Source: an uncultured Campylobacter sp. (GTDB lineage Bacteria > Campylobacterota > Campylobacteria > Campylobacterales > Campylobacteraceae). From it: a stretch of DNA of 63,712 nucleotides. Made by a program: the position numbers and the translations under genes. Under the pieces are notes generated by a model. It had not been told where the DNA came from, did not search any database, and saw nothing but the letters and a program-made list of their open reading frames with translations. Shown here piece by piece: positions 36,816 through 45,979 of the stretch (position 1 is its first letter; every line of letters begins with the position of its first letter). The DNA is taken from positions 1-63,712 of the forward strand of contig NZ_CALIAV010000056.1 in assembly GCF_938045625.1 (NCBI RefSeq). The letters run 5' to 3'.

Positions 36816-37565
36816 ATGAAAAAAACATTTTTTTTGCTAGTAGTTGCAGCCATCACCGCTTTTAACCTAAACGCGGGCGAGATCAACGTATTTGCCGCTG
36901 CAAACGTCACTTATGCGTTTGACGAGCTAAAAGCGGAGTTTGCCAAATCAAATCCGGGCACCAAAGTAACTGTTACTCTAGGAGCTAGCGGCGCTCTGTC
37001 TACGCAGGTCAAAAACGGCGCTCCGGCGGACGTTTTCATGGCTGCGAATATGAAATTCGTACAAGACCTATACGACACTAAATTTGCCGTAACCGAGCCT
37101 GTAGTATACGCTCAGGGCGCACTTGCTCTATTTACGATCAGAGATATCGATCTAGCTAAAGGCATAAACGCTGTTGAAGGCCTAAAAGCCATCGCGATCG
37201 CAAATCCTGAAACCGCTCCGTACGGCAAAGCTAGCATCGAGGCTCTAAAAAAAGCGGGCATCTACGATAAAGTCGAGAAAAACGTCATCCTAGCAAAATC
37301 TATCGGCGAGGCTCTAAGCCAAGCTCTAAGCGCTGCTGACGTCGGATTTATCGCGGCTTCTGCTATGTACGATAAAAAAATGGCCGAATACAAAGAGGGC
37401 AAAAACTTTATCCTCATCGATCCTGCGCTCTACACTCCGATCGATCAAGGTATGGTTATCCTAAAACACGGCGAAAACAATCCTGAAGCCAAGGCTTTCT
37501 ACGACTTCATCAGAAGCGACCGCGCGAAGGAAATCTTTAGAAAATTCGGATACGTCGTCCCGTGA
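36816..37565 (+). CDS. modA: Molybdate ABC transporter substrate-binding protein
   Basis: A 249-residue periplasmic protein with signal peptide (MKKTFFLLVVAAITAFNLNA). Molybdate-contacting regions are VFAAANVTYAFDEL, LGASGALSTQVKNGAPADVF and the ISAASAM-like AADVGFIAASAMY. It captures molybdate for ModB-ModC. Three bases separate it from modE, and its stop overlaps the next start (GTGA). Confidence 0.95.
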   Translation: MKKTFFLLVVAAITAFNLNAGEINVFAAANVTYAFDELKAEFAKSNPGTKVTVTLGASGALSTQVKNGAPADVFMAANMKFVQDLYDTKFAVTEPVVYAQGALALFTIRDIDLAKGINAVEGLKAIAIANPETAPYGKASIEALKKAGIYDKVEKNVILAKSIGEALSQALSAADVGFIAASAMYDKKMAEYKEGKNFILIDPALYTPIDQGMVILKHGENNPEAKAFYDFIRSDRAKEIFRKFGYVVP

Positions 37566-37942
37566 TAAAGGCTAAAATTTCGGCGATAGAGCAAAACGAC
37601 GGCGTTAGCGTTTTTGAGTTTAGCGCCGAAAATTTGAGCCTAAAAATGCTATCCTTGGAAAATCTGCAAAATTTAAAAATCGGCGACGAAGTTTGGCTAA
37701 ATTTTAAAAGCTCGGACGTCTTCGTCGCTACTTCCCCGCTTTTAAACTGCTCGGTCTCAAACGAGATAAAAGTGCGAATTTCGGATATCCAAAAAGGCGA
37801 GATCACAAGCTCGCTGCATCTAAACGCGGGCGAGTTTGAGTTTGAAAGCATTATCTCGGCAGCATCGCTAAAGCGGCTAAATTTAGCGCCGGGCGATCAA
37901 ATTTACGCCTACGTCAAGGCAACCTCGCTCTACATCGCATGA
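37562..37942 (+). CDS. Di-TOBE (Mop-like) molybdate-binding protein
   Basis: A 126-residue protein starting with GTG that overlaps modA by 4 bases. It consists of two tandem TOBE/Mop domains (about residues 1-58 and 60-126; each has the L-K-I-G-D or L-A-P-G-D turn before a beta strand ending in a YV/VATS-type segment). It has no DNA-binding part. Molbindin-like proteins of this type store or buffer molybdate in the cytoplasm. A similar gene lies in the C. jejuni mod cluster (Cj0302c). It overlaps modC by 4 bases. Confidence 0.75.
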   Translation: MIKAKISAIEQNDGVSVFEFSAENLSLKMLSLENLQNLKIGDEVWLNFKSSDVFVATSPLLNCSVSNEIKVRISDIQKGEITSSLHLNAGEFEFESIISAASLKRLNLAPGDQIYAYVKATSLYIA

Positions 37943-38874
37943 TAGAACTAAACTGCATAAAAAGCCTAAACGGCGCAAACGGGAAATTTGATCTAGACGT
38001 AAATTTGAACGTAAAAAAGGGCGAATTCGTCGCTCTTTACGGCAAGAGCGGTAGCGGCAAAACGACGCTTTTGCGCCTGATCGCGGGCTTTGAAACGCCT
38101 GATAGCGGAACGATAAAAGCAGGCGGAAAAACGCTATTTGAGGGTAAAAACTTCGCTCCGCCGCAAAGCCGAAATATCGGATTTTTATTTCAAGACTACG
38201 CGCTTTTTCCAAATATGAACGTGATGAAAAACCTGCTTTTTGCAAATAACGACCTAAATTTAGCCCGCAAGCTGCTGGGTCTCGTCGAGATGAGCTCGCT
38301 AGAAAACGCCGCCATCTCGCAGCTCTCGGGCGGTCAAAAGCAGCGCGCCGCCCTAGCCCGCGCTCTCATGCGAAAGCCAGAAATTTTACTACTCGACGAG
38401 CCTCTTTCGGCGCTTGATAACGCCATGCGCGAAAAGCTGCAAGACTATCTTGCCAAGGTGCACGCCGAGTTTGATATGACGACGATTTTGGTTAGCCACG
38501 ACGTCGCGGAGATCTACAAACTCGCGTCCAAAGTCTTCGTGCTTGACGGAGGCAAAATAACGCAAGAAGGCGGCCCGGGCGAGATATTTTTGAGACACAA
38601 AGGCTCGCAGAAATTTAGCCTGCCGGCAAAAATTTTAGAAATCTCAAAGCGCGACGCCATCTACGTAGCCGTCGTTTCCGTCGGTGGGCAGCTTTGCGAA
38701 GTGGCTCTAAGCGCGGCTGAAGCCGCAAATTTAAAAGCGGGCGACGAAGCGGCGATAAGTGCCAAGGCGTTTGGGTTAAATTTGCAAAAAAGCGCTAGCG
38801 AAAGAGGCGCGATTTACGGCGCCAAATTTGACGACCCAAGCAGCGAAATTTACGCGCAAAGCGAGCCGAAATGA
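37939..38874 (+). CDS. modC: Molybdate ABC transporter ATPase
   Basis: A 311-residue ABC ATPase with a C-terminal TOBE domain (about 225-285). Walker A GKSGSGKTTL (about residues 35-44), signature LSGGQKQRAALARAL (about 130), Walker B ILLLDEPLSALD and switch histidine SHDV are intact. It drives molybdate import with ModB. Overlaps both neighbours by 4 bases. The TOBE domain suggests feedback control by molybdate. Confidence 0.95.
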   Translation: MIELNCIKSLNGANGKFDLDVNLNVKKGEFVALYGKSGSGKTTLLRLIAGFETPDSGTIKAGGKTLFEGKNFAPPQSRNIGFLFQDYALFPNMNVMKNLLFANNDLNLARKLLGLVEMSSLENAAISQLSGGQKQRAALARALMRKPEILLLDEPLSALDNAMREKLQDYLAKVHAEFDMTTILVSHDVAEIYKLASKVFVLDGGKITQEGGPGEIFLRHKGSQKFSLPAKILEISKRDAIYVAVVSVGGQLCEVALSAAEAANLKAGDEAAISAKAFGLNLQKSASERGAIYGAKFDDPSSEIYAQSEPK

Positions 38875-39545
38875 ATATAGATTTTACGCCCTTTTACCTC
38901 TCTTTAAAGCTTGCTTTTATCTCGACTGCGATCCTGTTTTTCCTCGTGTTGCCGGTCGCATTTTGGCTCAGCCGCGCGAGTTTTAAATTTAAACCCGTGC
39001 TCGAGGCTGTTATCTCGCTACCCCTCGTGTTGCCGCCTTCGGTGCTCGGTTTTTACATGCTGGTTTTTCTCTCGCCTTACAACTTTTTAGGCAAATTTTT
39101 TGAAGAAACCTTTGATATCCGCTTGGTTTTTAACTTCTCAGGCCTCATCATCGCTAGCTGCATTTACTCTCTGCCATTTATGTTTCAGCCGCTTCAGGCG
39201 GGCTTTGCGAGCCTGCCAAAGAGCCTTTTTGAGGCGAGCTATTCGCTAGGTAAAGGCAAATGGGAGACGCTTTTTAGAGTTGCTTTGCCAAATATCAAAC
39301 CCTCGCTTCTAACCGCTCTCATAGTGAGTTTCGCACACACTTTGGGCGAGTTTGGCGTCGTGCTGATGATAGGCGGTAGCGTCGGGGATAAGACTAAAGT
39401 CGCCAGCATCGCCATCTACGAGGCCGTCGAGCTCATGGACTACACCAAAGCGCACGTTTATTCGGCGATTATGCTGTTTATAAGCTTTGCGGTGCTATTT
39501 TTAGTTTATTTTTTCAACAATTCACACGCAAAGAGGACGCAATGA
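38871..39545 (+). CDS. modB: Molybdate ABC transporter permease
   Basis: A 224-residue permease with five or six helices. The ABC-coupling EAA loop is ASYSLGKGKWETLFRVALPNI near residue 125 (EAA-like: FEASYSLG...). LPLVLPPSVLGFYML near the N-terminus is typical of ModB. It is last in the mod transporter set, overlapping modC and the peroxiredoxin gene by 4 bases each. Confidence 0.95.
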   Translation: MNIDFTPFYLSLKLAFISTAILFFLVLPVAFWLSRASFKFKPVLEAVISLPLVLPPSVLGFYMLVFLSPYNFLGKFFEETFDIRLVFNFSGLIIASCIYSLPFMFQPLQAGFASLPKSLFEASYSLGKGKWETLFRVALPNIKPSLLTALIVSFAHTLGEFGVVLMIGGSVGDKTKVASIAIYEAVELMDYTKAHVYSAIMLFISFAVLFLVYFFNNSHAKRTQ

Positions 39546-40009
39546 AAGATATAAACGCAAATCCGGTAAAATTTAGCGAGCTAATAGGCGGCAAAAACTG
39601 CATCGTTTTTACCTATCCTAAAATGGGCGAGAGCGGGAAGTTTTTGCCTGAAAATTTAAAAGATTTAAAGGGGCTAACCGGCTGCACGCTTCAGTGCAAA
39701 GCCTATCAAGAAAACCTTGCAAAGCTTGAATCCGCAGGCTTTACGCTAATAGCCGTCGGCTCTCAAAGCGTAGAAAAGATGAATGAATTTAAACAAAGCG
39801 TAGGCGCGAATTTTATCTTTTTAAGCGACGAAAACTTCGAGCTAGAATCCGCATTAAATTTGCAAACTTTTACCACGAACGACGGCAAGAAATTTTACCG
39901 TCGCCAAACTCTGATTATCAAAAACGGTGAAGTCGTAAAAAGATTTAACGACGTGGCCGAGCCCGCAAACGACGCGGCAAACGTACTATCGGCGATAGAG
40001 CGGCTTTAA
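39542..40009 (+). CDS. Peroxiredoxin (Bcp/PrxQ-like)
   Basis: A 155-residue thioredoxin-fold peroxiredoxin. The active-site region has TYPKMGESGKF, then LTGCTLQCKAYQENLAKL, with cysteines spaced as in Bcp/PrxQ; the usual PxxxTPGCT is degenerate (the TPG-type residues are partly replaced). It ends in the normal YRRQTLIIKNGEVVKRF strand. It overlaps modB by 4 bases, so it is co-transcribed with the molybdate genes; why is not clear. Confidence 0.75.
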   Translation: MKDINANPVKFSELIGGKNCIVFTYPKMGESGKFLPENLKDLKGLTGCTLQCKAYQENLAKLESAGFTLIAVGSQSVEKMNEFKQSVGANFIFLSDENFELESALNLQTFTTNDGKKFYRRQTLIIKNGEVVKRFNDVAEPANDAANVLSAIERL

Positions 40010-40157
40010 ATTTCCTTCAAATTTACGCAAGACGGCGAGCGACTTTAGGGCTCAAATTTGAACGCAAATTTGAGCAGGCTAAGTCCCATGCCGTTTTGAA
40101 CTCAAATTTTAAATTCCCGTCAAACGTAAATTTAACCTAACCCAAAAAATTTTTTTA

Positions 40158-40163
40158 TATAAT
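40158..40163 (+). promoter_or_regulatory. -10 box upstream of the MBOAT gene
   Basis: A perfect TATAAT 22 bases before the start of the MBOAT gene, downstream of a T-tract. The AGGAGGG ribosome binding site follows. Confidence 0.5.
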
Positions 40164-40185
40164 TACGTAAAAATTTAGGAGGGAT

Positions 40186-41520
40186 ATGAATCTTTTTTCC
40201 ATAGAATTTGGCTTGTGCTTTTTTATTTTTTGGCCGATTTATTATTTTTTAAACGCTCGCCCGCACCTGCAAAAAGCCGTTTTACTCGCTTTTTCTTATC
40301 TGTTTTTAGCCTCATTCGGGCTTAAGTTTTTAATCATAAATTTTATCTTTAGCACGGCGATTTTTCTTTTCGCAAGGGCGAGCGAGAACAAGGACTCTGC
40401 GTTTTCGTTTGCCGCCGGCGTTATTTTCGTGCTTTGCGCGCTTGCGTTTTTTAAATACGGCGGATATTTCACGATCAAATTTGGTGTCATGAGACTCGAA
40501 ACCATCGCACTTCCGCTTGGCATTTCGTTTTATTCATTTATGAGCATTTTGCTACTAAAGGCCGTGCGAGAGGGCGAGCTAGAGGCGCCTAGCTACCTTG
40601 ATACGCTGATTTTTCTTAGCTTTTTTGCCGCGATTATTTCGGGTCCGATTTTACGGCCAAAGCCATTTTTTGATGCATTAAACTCTCCCAAAGTTTTTCG
40701 TGCTAGCCCCGCCATATTCGCGCTTTTATGCTCTGCGCTTTTTAAAAAACTCATCGTCGCAAACCATCTTTTCGAGATAGTTAATCCCGTTTTCGCCGCG
40801 CCTACCCTACCCGCTTCGCAGCTTCTTGGCGCGCTTTTTGGCTACAGCGTGCTGCTTTACGCCGATTTTAGCGGCTACGTGGACTTCGTGACGGCGCTAG
40901 GACTCATGTGCGGCTTTGTTTTACCGCAAAACTTCAACCGCCCTTTTACGGCGCGAAATTTAAAAATTTTCTGGCAAAATTGGCACATCAGCCTCATAAA
41001 TTTTTTCAAAGAGTGCGTCTATTTTCCGCTCGGTGGCAGTCGCGGCACGGTAGCACAGACGCAGCTAAACGTGATACTGGTTTTTGCGATCTCGGGTGTC
41101 TGGCACGGCGCGGGGCTGGGATTTTTGCTCTGGGGGCTCATCCACGGCCTTGGCGTCGTGTTTTTAAATTTAACCAGCGAGCGCAAATGGCTAAATTCGG
41201 CTATGCTTGGACGATATTTTACGTTTATTTTCGTGAGCATGGTTTGGGTATTTTTCACGATGGATTTTGAGGGGGCGGTGCGCTACATCGGGGCTATTTT
41301 TAGAAACTCCGGCGGCGAACTTCTTGCCATTTGCGCGCTATTTGCTGGCGTTTTCGTGTTCGTATTTTTATACGCCGCGCTTGACGTTTATCCGATTTTG
41401 GTCAAATTTTTTGCAAGTATAAACGTTATTTTTTCAGCCGTTTTTTTGGCGATTTTTGGGATAATTATTTACTTTTTGATGCCGTCAGGTATGCCTAACT
41501 TTATATATCAAGGATTTTAA
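40186..41520 (+). CDS. patA: MBOAT-family O-acyltransferase (PatA-like)
   Basis: A 444-residue multi-pass (about eleven helices) membrane-bound O-acyltransferase of the AlgI/PatA group. The catalytic histidine lies in GVWHGAGLGFLLWGLIHG (about residues 304-321), and the conserved WQNWHISLINFFKECVYFPLGG precedes it. With the SGNH partner directly downstream (one-base overlap of TAATGA type) it fits peptidoglycan O-acetylation: PatA carries acetyl across the membrane, PatB transfers it to MurNAc. Alginate-type acetylation is unlikely without alginate genes. Confidence 0.85.
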   Translation: MNLFSIEFGLCFFIFWPIYYFLNARPHLQKAVLLAFSYLFLASFGLKFLIINFIFSTAIFLFARASENKDSAFSFAAGVIFVLCALAFFKYGGYFTIKFGVMRLETIALPLGISFYSFMSILLLKAVREGELEAPSYLDTLIFLSFFAAIISGPILRPKPFFDALNSPKVFRASPAIFALLCSALFKKLIVANHLFEIVNPVFAAPTLPASQLLGALFGYSVLLYADFSGYVDFVTALGLMCGFVLPQNFNRPFTARNLKIFWQNWHISLINFFKECVYFPLGGSRGTVAQTQLNVILVFAISGVWHGAGLGFLLWGLIHGLGVVFLNLTSERKWLNSAMLGRYFTFIFVSMVWVFFTMDFEGAVRYIGAIFRNSGGELLAICALFAGVFVFVFLYAALDVYPILVKFFASINVIFSAVFLAIFGIIIYFLMPSGMPNFIYQGF

Positions 41521-42623
41521 TGAGAGCGTTTTTTGGGCTATTTCTCGCGTTTTTTACGCTGATTGCGCTATTTTTGCGACCGCTGTCAAACTACTACGAA
41601 GCCAAATATCAAAAAGATTTTTTCATCACGGACGAACGAGCGATGGCGCTGAGCGATAAATTTATAAGCGCGGCCGAGGATGGCTTGCAGAGCGCAAAAT
41701 CGGCCATAGATAAACTTACTGGCACTTTTTCGGGCGATAAAAAACAGGTCGCAACTAGCGCTAAAACGGAGCAAAATTTAACCACCTCGCAAACCAAGCC
41801 CGTAAATTTAAATGCTCAAAATACGCAAAATTTAACGCCTAGTATCGGCACGGTAAAAGAGGCAAATTTAACTGCGCAAACCGCTCAATTACCGGCTAAA
41901 ACCGCTTTAAATTTAGATAAAAACGGCTCGCTAGCCTCAAATTTAACGCCGAGCGCTCCAGACAAAACAAACAAATCCGCAACTTTTGATATCGAGCTAA
42001 ATGAAAATTTAGGCGTCATTTTGATAGGCGACTCCATAATGCAAGGCTTTGGCTGGGGGTTTGAAAACGCGCTAAAAACGAGCAAAATCTCAATCAAAAA
42101 TATGGCAAAAGCAAGCACGGGGCTAACAAATAAGAAATTTTACGACTGGAGCGAGGAGCTAAAAGCGGCGCTAGCAGGCTTAGAAAATCGCCCGCGAAAT
42201 CTGCTAATCTTCGCGCTTTTTGGCGCAAACGATGCTTATAGCTACACCTTTGACGAGCAGGCGCTGGACTTTGGCACCGATGCGTGGAGGCAGGCGTATA
42301 AAGGCAGGATCGCCGAGATCTACGAGATCGCCACAGAGTACGGCGCGCAGGTCGTGTGGCTGGGAGTGCCGTGCATGAAGAGCGAGAAATTCGACAAAAA
42401 AATGAAGGCGCTAAACCTGATCTACAAGGACTCGGCGCAAAAATACGGCGCGCGCTACATCGATATCAGCGACGCGATCTGCGATAACGGCAAGTATCTA
42501 AAAGAAGGCGCCGACAAAAAGCCGCTGCGCAAGGACGACGGCATGCACATCAGCATGAACGGCGCTAAAAAGATTGCCGTCTACGTCGTGGATAAGCTGC
42601 TAAACGGGCAGAGCGATAATTAA
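41520..42623 (+). CDS. patB: SGNH/GDSL-family protein (PatB-like, DUF459-like)
   Basis: A 367-residue protein with an N-terminal membrane anchor or signal helix (residues 1-22), a long low-complexity, Asn/Thr/Lys-rich linker (about 70-155), and an SGNH hydrolase fold. Blocks: GDSIMQGFGWGF (serine nucleophile, about residue 172), FALFGANDAYSY (about 238) and DGMHISMNGAKKI (catalytic Asp/His, about 340). Partner of the MBOAT gene; expected to transfer acetyl groups to peptidoglycan. The linker differs from the rest in composition. Confidence 0.8.
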   Translation: MRAFFGLFLAFFTLIALFLRPLSNYYEAKYQKDFFITDERAMALSDKFISAAEDGLQSAKSAIDKLTGTFSGDKKQVATSAKTEQNLTTSQTKPVNLNAQNTQNLTPSIGTVKEANLTAQTAQLPAKTALNLDKNGSLASNLTPSAPDKTNKSATFDIELNENLGVILIGDSIMQGFGWGFENALKTSKISIKNMAKASTGLTNKKFYDWSEELKAALAGLENRPRNLLIFALFGANDAYSYTFDEQALDFGTDAWRQAYKGRIAEIYEIATEYGAQVVWLGVPCMKSEKFDKKMKALNLIYKDSAQKYGARYIDISDAICDNGKYLKEGADKKPLRKDDGMHISMNGAKKIAVYVVDKLLNGQSDN

Positions 42624-43058
42624 CCTAACTTGGAGTATTGGCAAATTTTAGCTGTTGTCAATTTTTGCAATTTGAACTTTGCGGATTTGTCAGCCGTTTG
42701 CAAAACAAATACGGATTCACATTAATTAGCCCATACCGATTTTCATCGTATAGCGCGAGTAAATACTCGCTCGCCTAAAATAAAATGCCACAAAAAACAA
42801 GTTGTCACAAACGATTATCCAGTCTAGATCGCTAGCGTCTATTGCGATCAACCTAGATATGACCACTCGCCAGACCGGCTGTAGCTTGCGTTTTCATGTC
42901 GCCTGCGTCGTACATGCTCCAACTGCATATTTGTCGCCTTAGCAAATAAATTTGCAAAAATTTGAGCGACAAAACTCAAATTTAACTCGGCCAGCGCCAA
43001 AAACGCATTTAACTCGCGCCGACCGCGTCAAATTTCAAATTTACGCAACTACCGAATT
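42624..43058. other. Intergenic region, no convincing gene
   Basis: About 435 bases between convergent genes. On the minus strand a 55-codon stretch (about 42720-42895) reads LIAIDASDLDWIIVCDNLF without a start; it may be a gene remnant but matches nothing I recognise. The segment 42940-43040 has several AAATTT words. Confidence 0.4.
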
Positions 43059-43688
43059 TTAATATATCCACTTCACGATGTCGCTTATTTCGCGGTGATA
43101 TTTTTCAGGCTGTGGATTTAGGCGGTAGCCAAATGGCACTAAGATAGCCACTCTTTTCTCGCTCTCATCAAGCCCTAAAATTTCATTTAAAGCGTGTCTG
43201 TCAAAGCCTTCGATCGGGCAGCTGTCAATCCCAAGGCTTGCAGCTGCGTTCATCATATTTGTCGCAGCTATCATGCACTGCTCGTGCGACCACTGAAAAG
43301 TTAGCTCATCATCGTTTTTGAAATTTGATAGCAAAAAGTCGTTGTAAAATTTCTGCCTCGCAGCGATCATCTCAGGATCTTTATCTGCACGTCTAGCGAT
43401 CATTTTATCAACATAGCTGCTACCAAATTTTACCTCTTTGATCTTTGCTAAGATGACAACCAAATGCGAGCAAGAAGTGATTTGCACTTGGTTCCACGAA
43501 ACGGCTTTTATCTTTTCTCTAAGCTCCTTGTTTTGCACAACCAAAAAGTCCCACTGCTCAAGGCCAGTCGAGCTTGGGCTTAGTCTGCCAGCCTCTAGGA
43601 TAAAGTCAAATTCGCCAGCACTTATCTTTTTGCTCTCGTCAAAAATTTTGCAAGCGTGACGAAATTTTAAAATTTCAAGATAGTTCAT
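43059..43688 (-). CDS. NAD(P)H-dependent nitroreductase family protein
   Basis: A 209-residue flavoprotein of the nitroreductase (NfsB/RdxA-like) family. FMN-binding elements are FRHACKIFDESKK near the start, RLSPSSTGLEQW (about residue 33), and GIDSCPIEGFD with a glycine-rich C-terminal block VAILVPFGYR. It probably reduces nitro or quinone compounds; the physiological substrate is unknown. It has its own TATAAT promoter and AAGGAG site. Confidence 0.88.
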   Translation of the reverse strand: MNYLEILKFRHACKIFDESKKISAGEFDFILEAGRLSPSSTGLEQWDFLVVQNKELREKIKAVSWNQVQITSCSHLVVILAKIKEVKFGSSYVDKMIARRADKDPEMIAARQKFYNDFLLSNFKNDDELTFQWSHEQCMIAATNMMNAAASLGIDSCPIEGFDRHALNEILGLDESEKRVAILVPFGYRLNPQPEKYHREISDIVKWIY

Positions 43689-43715
43689 TATATCTCCTTT
43701 GTTAAATTTCTTGAA

Positions 43716-43721
43716 ATTATA
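43716..43721 (-). promoter_or_regulatory. -10 box of the nitroreductase promoter
   Basis: A perfect TATAAT on the minus strand about 28 bases upstream of the nitroreductase start, with an AAGGAG ribosome binding site between. Confidence 0.5.
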
Positions 43722-43790
43722 GAGCGGTTAGGTAAATTAAAGGGAATTTAGTAGCCAGCAAAAAAGGCCGACTTTAAATGTAAACAATCC

Positions 43791-43819
43791 AAATTCGCCC
43801 GCTTTGTGCGGACGAATTT
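43791..43819 (-). terminator. Hairpin after dsbI
   Basis: Inverted repeat AAATTCG(C/T)CCGC with a five-base loop lies between the end of dsbI and the nitroreductase promoter. The stem is about twelve pairs with one mismatch. The U-tract on the minus strand is short, so termination would be moderate. Confidence 0.5.
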
Positions 43820-43836
43820 GTTATTTTGGGCTAAAT

Positions 43837-45366
43837 TTACTGAGCCAAAGGGTTATTTAGCTCTACGACGTTTACTTTGCCATCTTTATGAGCTAGAGCG
43901 TAGATACTGCCGCCCTTTATCGCTAGTCCAGATATATCGCCGATTTGAGGCATCGAATAGGCGTCAGTTATCTTTGCGTCCGCAAGGTCGATCACGAGCA
44001 AGGTGTTATAATTTTTAGAGTAGGCTAAAAATTTACCGCCCACGATATCGCCAGCCGTGACGTAGTAGTCTTTTAGATCGTGCTTATCTTTTAGTGCAAT
44101 GGCTGATGTCACGATAGTTTCGCCGCTTAGCATTTTATCCTTGCTATCGACTTTTATGAGGATAAAGTTCTTGGCGCGCTCGTTTGGCACCGTGATCATA
44201 TACAGATATGTGCTTTGCGGGTCTTTTGCGAGCGTTAGGACGTATTGCTTTTTCGCTCTTATCGTTTCAAATTTCCACGCAGACTCGAGTCCGCCGCTAC
44301 TCTCTCTAAATATCTCCACTCGTGATACGCGTCCACTTTTTGGGCAGGTTTAACGGCGAAGGTTGTTTTGTTAAAGCCCGTAGTCACCAGCATGTCACCG
44401 ACAAAGGTCGATGCGACGGCTTTTTTGATATTTTGGCCGTTTGGCTTGTCGATGATAGCGTGAGCGATCTCTTTAAAATTCGCATCCGTAAAATAAACTC
44501 CGCCTTCAGTGTTTGAGATGCCAAAAGTATCGTTTTTAGCGTTATACGCAAGTCCGCTCGTTACGCCTTTGCCGAAAATCCCTTTGTCTCAAAAGGAAGC
44601 GGGAAGCTGTTTTTCACGCTAAGCGCAGGCTTTACGTCAACAAACGCGCCAGCGCTTGGATCAGAGTTAAATTTGACGCTTATATCTTTAGGCTCGCCCG
44701 CTATAAACGGATCCTCAACGACGTTTGCGCCGACAAATGAAAACGGCTTTTCAAACCTTTTCCAAACGCCTGAGGTCCAAGTATTATTTAGGCTGATACG
44801 CTCAGGATCGCCCTTGCCACTATACGGAGGGATGCCTGCTGAGATGAGCGCTTGAACGGCATTTGATAGGATGACAAATAGGCTTAAAGCGATCACAAAT
44901 TTAGAGTACGCGCTAAGCGGCTTTATCCTAGTGTCCGAGCGCGAGATGTCCTCAGATACGACCTTGTCTTTGGCAAAAAGCATCATAAGTCCCATCGCTA
45001 CGACCACGACCCAGTAGACCAAAATGCCCCACGTATATGTGTGAGCGCCAAATATATCGCCGCCAAAGCCCATGCCAACATCTCTATATAAACTAAAGCT
45101 AGCATGCCTTAGCGTCATAAAAATGCCGTATGCTGCGCCAAAAAGCACGGCGGCTATGTAGCGTGCCTTTAGTCCGTAGCGCAGTATCAAGATACCAGCG
45201 ACGCCGACCACGACCATGCCGATACGCTCCCACCAGCAAAGCGTGCAAGGCCCCTCGCCGATGACGTAGCCAAGATAGATGTTTGCGATACCGACGGGGA
45301 TAGCAAGCACGAGCAAAACCGCGGTGGCCATGACGAAGTCGAAATTTTTCTCGTTAAAAAACTCAT
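43837..45366 (-). pseudogene. dsbI: dsbI (DsbB-like oxidoreductase), three frameshifts
   Basis: Restoring three single missing bases gives one protein of about 510 residues, the size of C. jejuni DsbI (509). The N-terminal half is a DsbB-like membrane domain with CTLC in GEGPCTLCWWERIG; the C-terminal half is a periplasmic beta-propeller. Breaks: (1) a T6 run (45356-45361) just after the ATG; (2) the tract near 44580-44585; (3) an A5 run (44337-44341). The start is chosen for the AGGAGG site eight bases before ATG at 45366. The fragments 44561-45436 and 43837-44319 are what remain open. Either a real pseudogene or homopolymer sequencing errors; see findings. Confidence 0.8.
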
Positions 45367-45375
45367 CTAGCCCTC

Positions 45376-45543
45376 CTAGTACGCCGCGTAAGGTAGCAAG
45401 GGCGTCCAGCTGGCGATGAAAAACATAATAAAGCAAATCGCCGTCCCCACGGCAAATGCGCCAAACGCTAAGCCCTCTTTTTTAGGCTTTTTCCAAGCTA
45501 TAAAAACGGCTATAGCTAAAAAGAGAAACGATAAAAATTCCAT
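45376..45543 (-). CDS. dba: Dba-like small membrane protein (DsbI partner)
   Basis: A 55-residue protein with an AAGGAG site before its ATG. Two membrane helices (about residues 3-18 and 28-48) flank a lysine-rich turn WKKPKKEG. It ends 9 bases before the dsbI start, with the dsbI ribosome binding site overlapping its stop codon, the same arrangement as dba-dsbI in C. jejuni, where the two genes are translationally coupled. Intact here although dsbI is broken. Confidence 0.8.
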   Translation of the reverse strand: MEFLSFLFLAIAVFIAWKKPKKEGLAFGAFAVGTAICFIMFFIASWTPLLPYAAY

Positions 45544-45979
45544 TTTTATCTCCTTTGTATCATTAAGATTAGATTGTCATTTTAATTTAATTATTTTATA
45601 TTTTCGCCTAAAATACGGAATATTTTTGATAATACATTGCAGATTACTCTAAAATTTGGGTAAATATTTTAGAAATTTAACGGATTTGGTTTGCGAACAA
45701 ATAGCTAAATTTACGGATATTTGAACACGGGATTACGCATAAATTTGCTGTTTTATTTTGCTATAATTTTTTATTTTAGTTAAATTTCATTTTTAAGGAT
45801 TTTAGCTTTTTTGTATTTTAGACGGTTCAAATTTGACTAAATTTATAAACTCGGGGGCTTTGTCAATTTATATAAATAAATTTGGCGGGCTTGCCGTTTT
45901 AAACTTGATATTTCAAAATTTGACCGAATTTAAACCCGTCAAATTTGATTAAATTTGCGCGTTAAAATTTAAAGCTTGA
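45544..45979. other. Intergenic region, AT-rich
   Basis: About 436 bases between the end of selD and the start of dba (both minus strand). It contains the dba-dsbI promoter near its left end. The right half is dense in AAATTT words (for example 45790-45960). No ORF with a start or recognisable product. Confidence 0.5.

Noticed and set aside
43837..44319. A separate 160-residue protein
   Set aside because: C-terminal fragment of dsbI with a chance GTG start.
44561..45436. A separate 291-residue DsbB-like gene
   Set aside because: It is only the N-terminal part of dsbI; its apparent start lies inside the dba gene in another frame, and the real start and the propeller half are separated by frameshifts.
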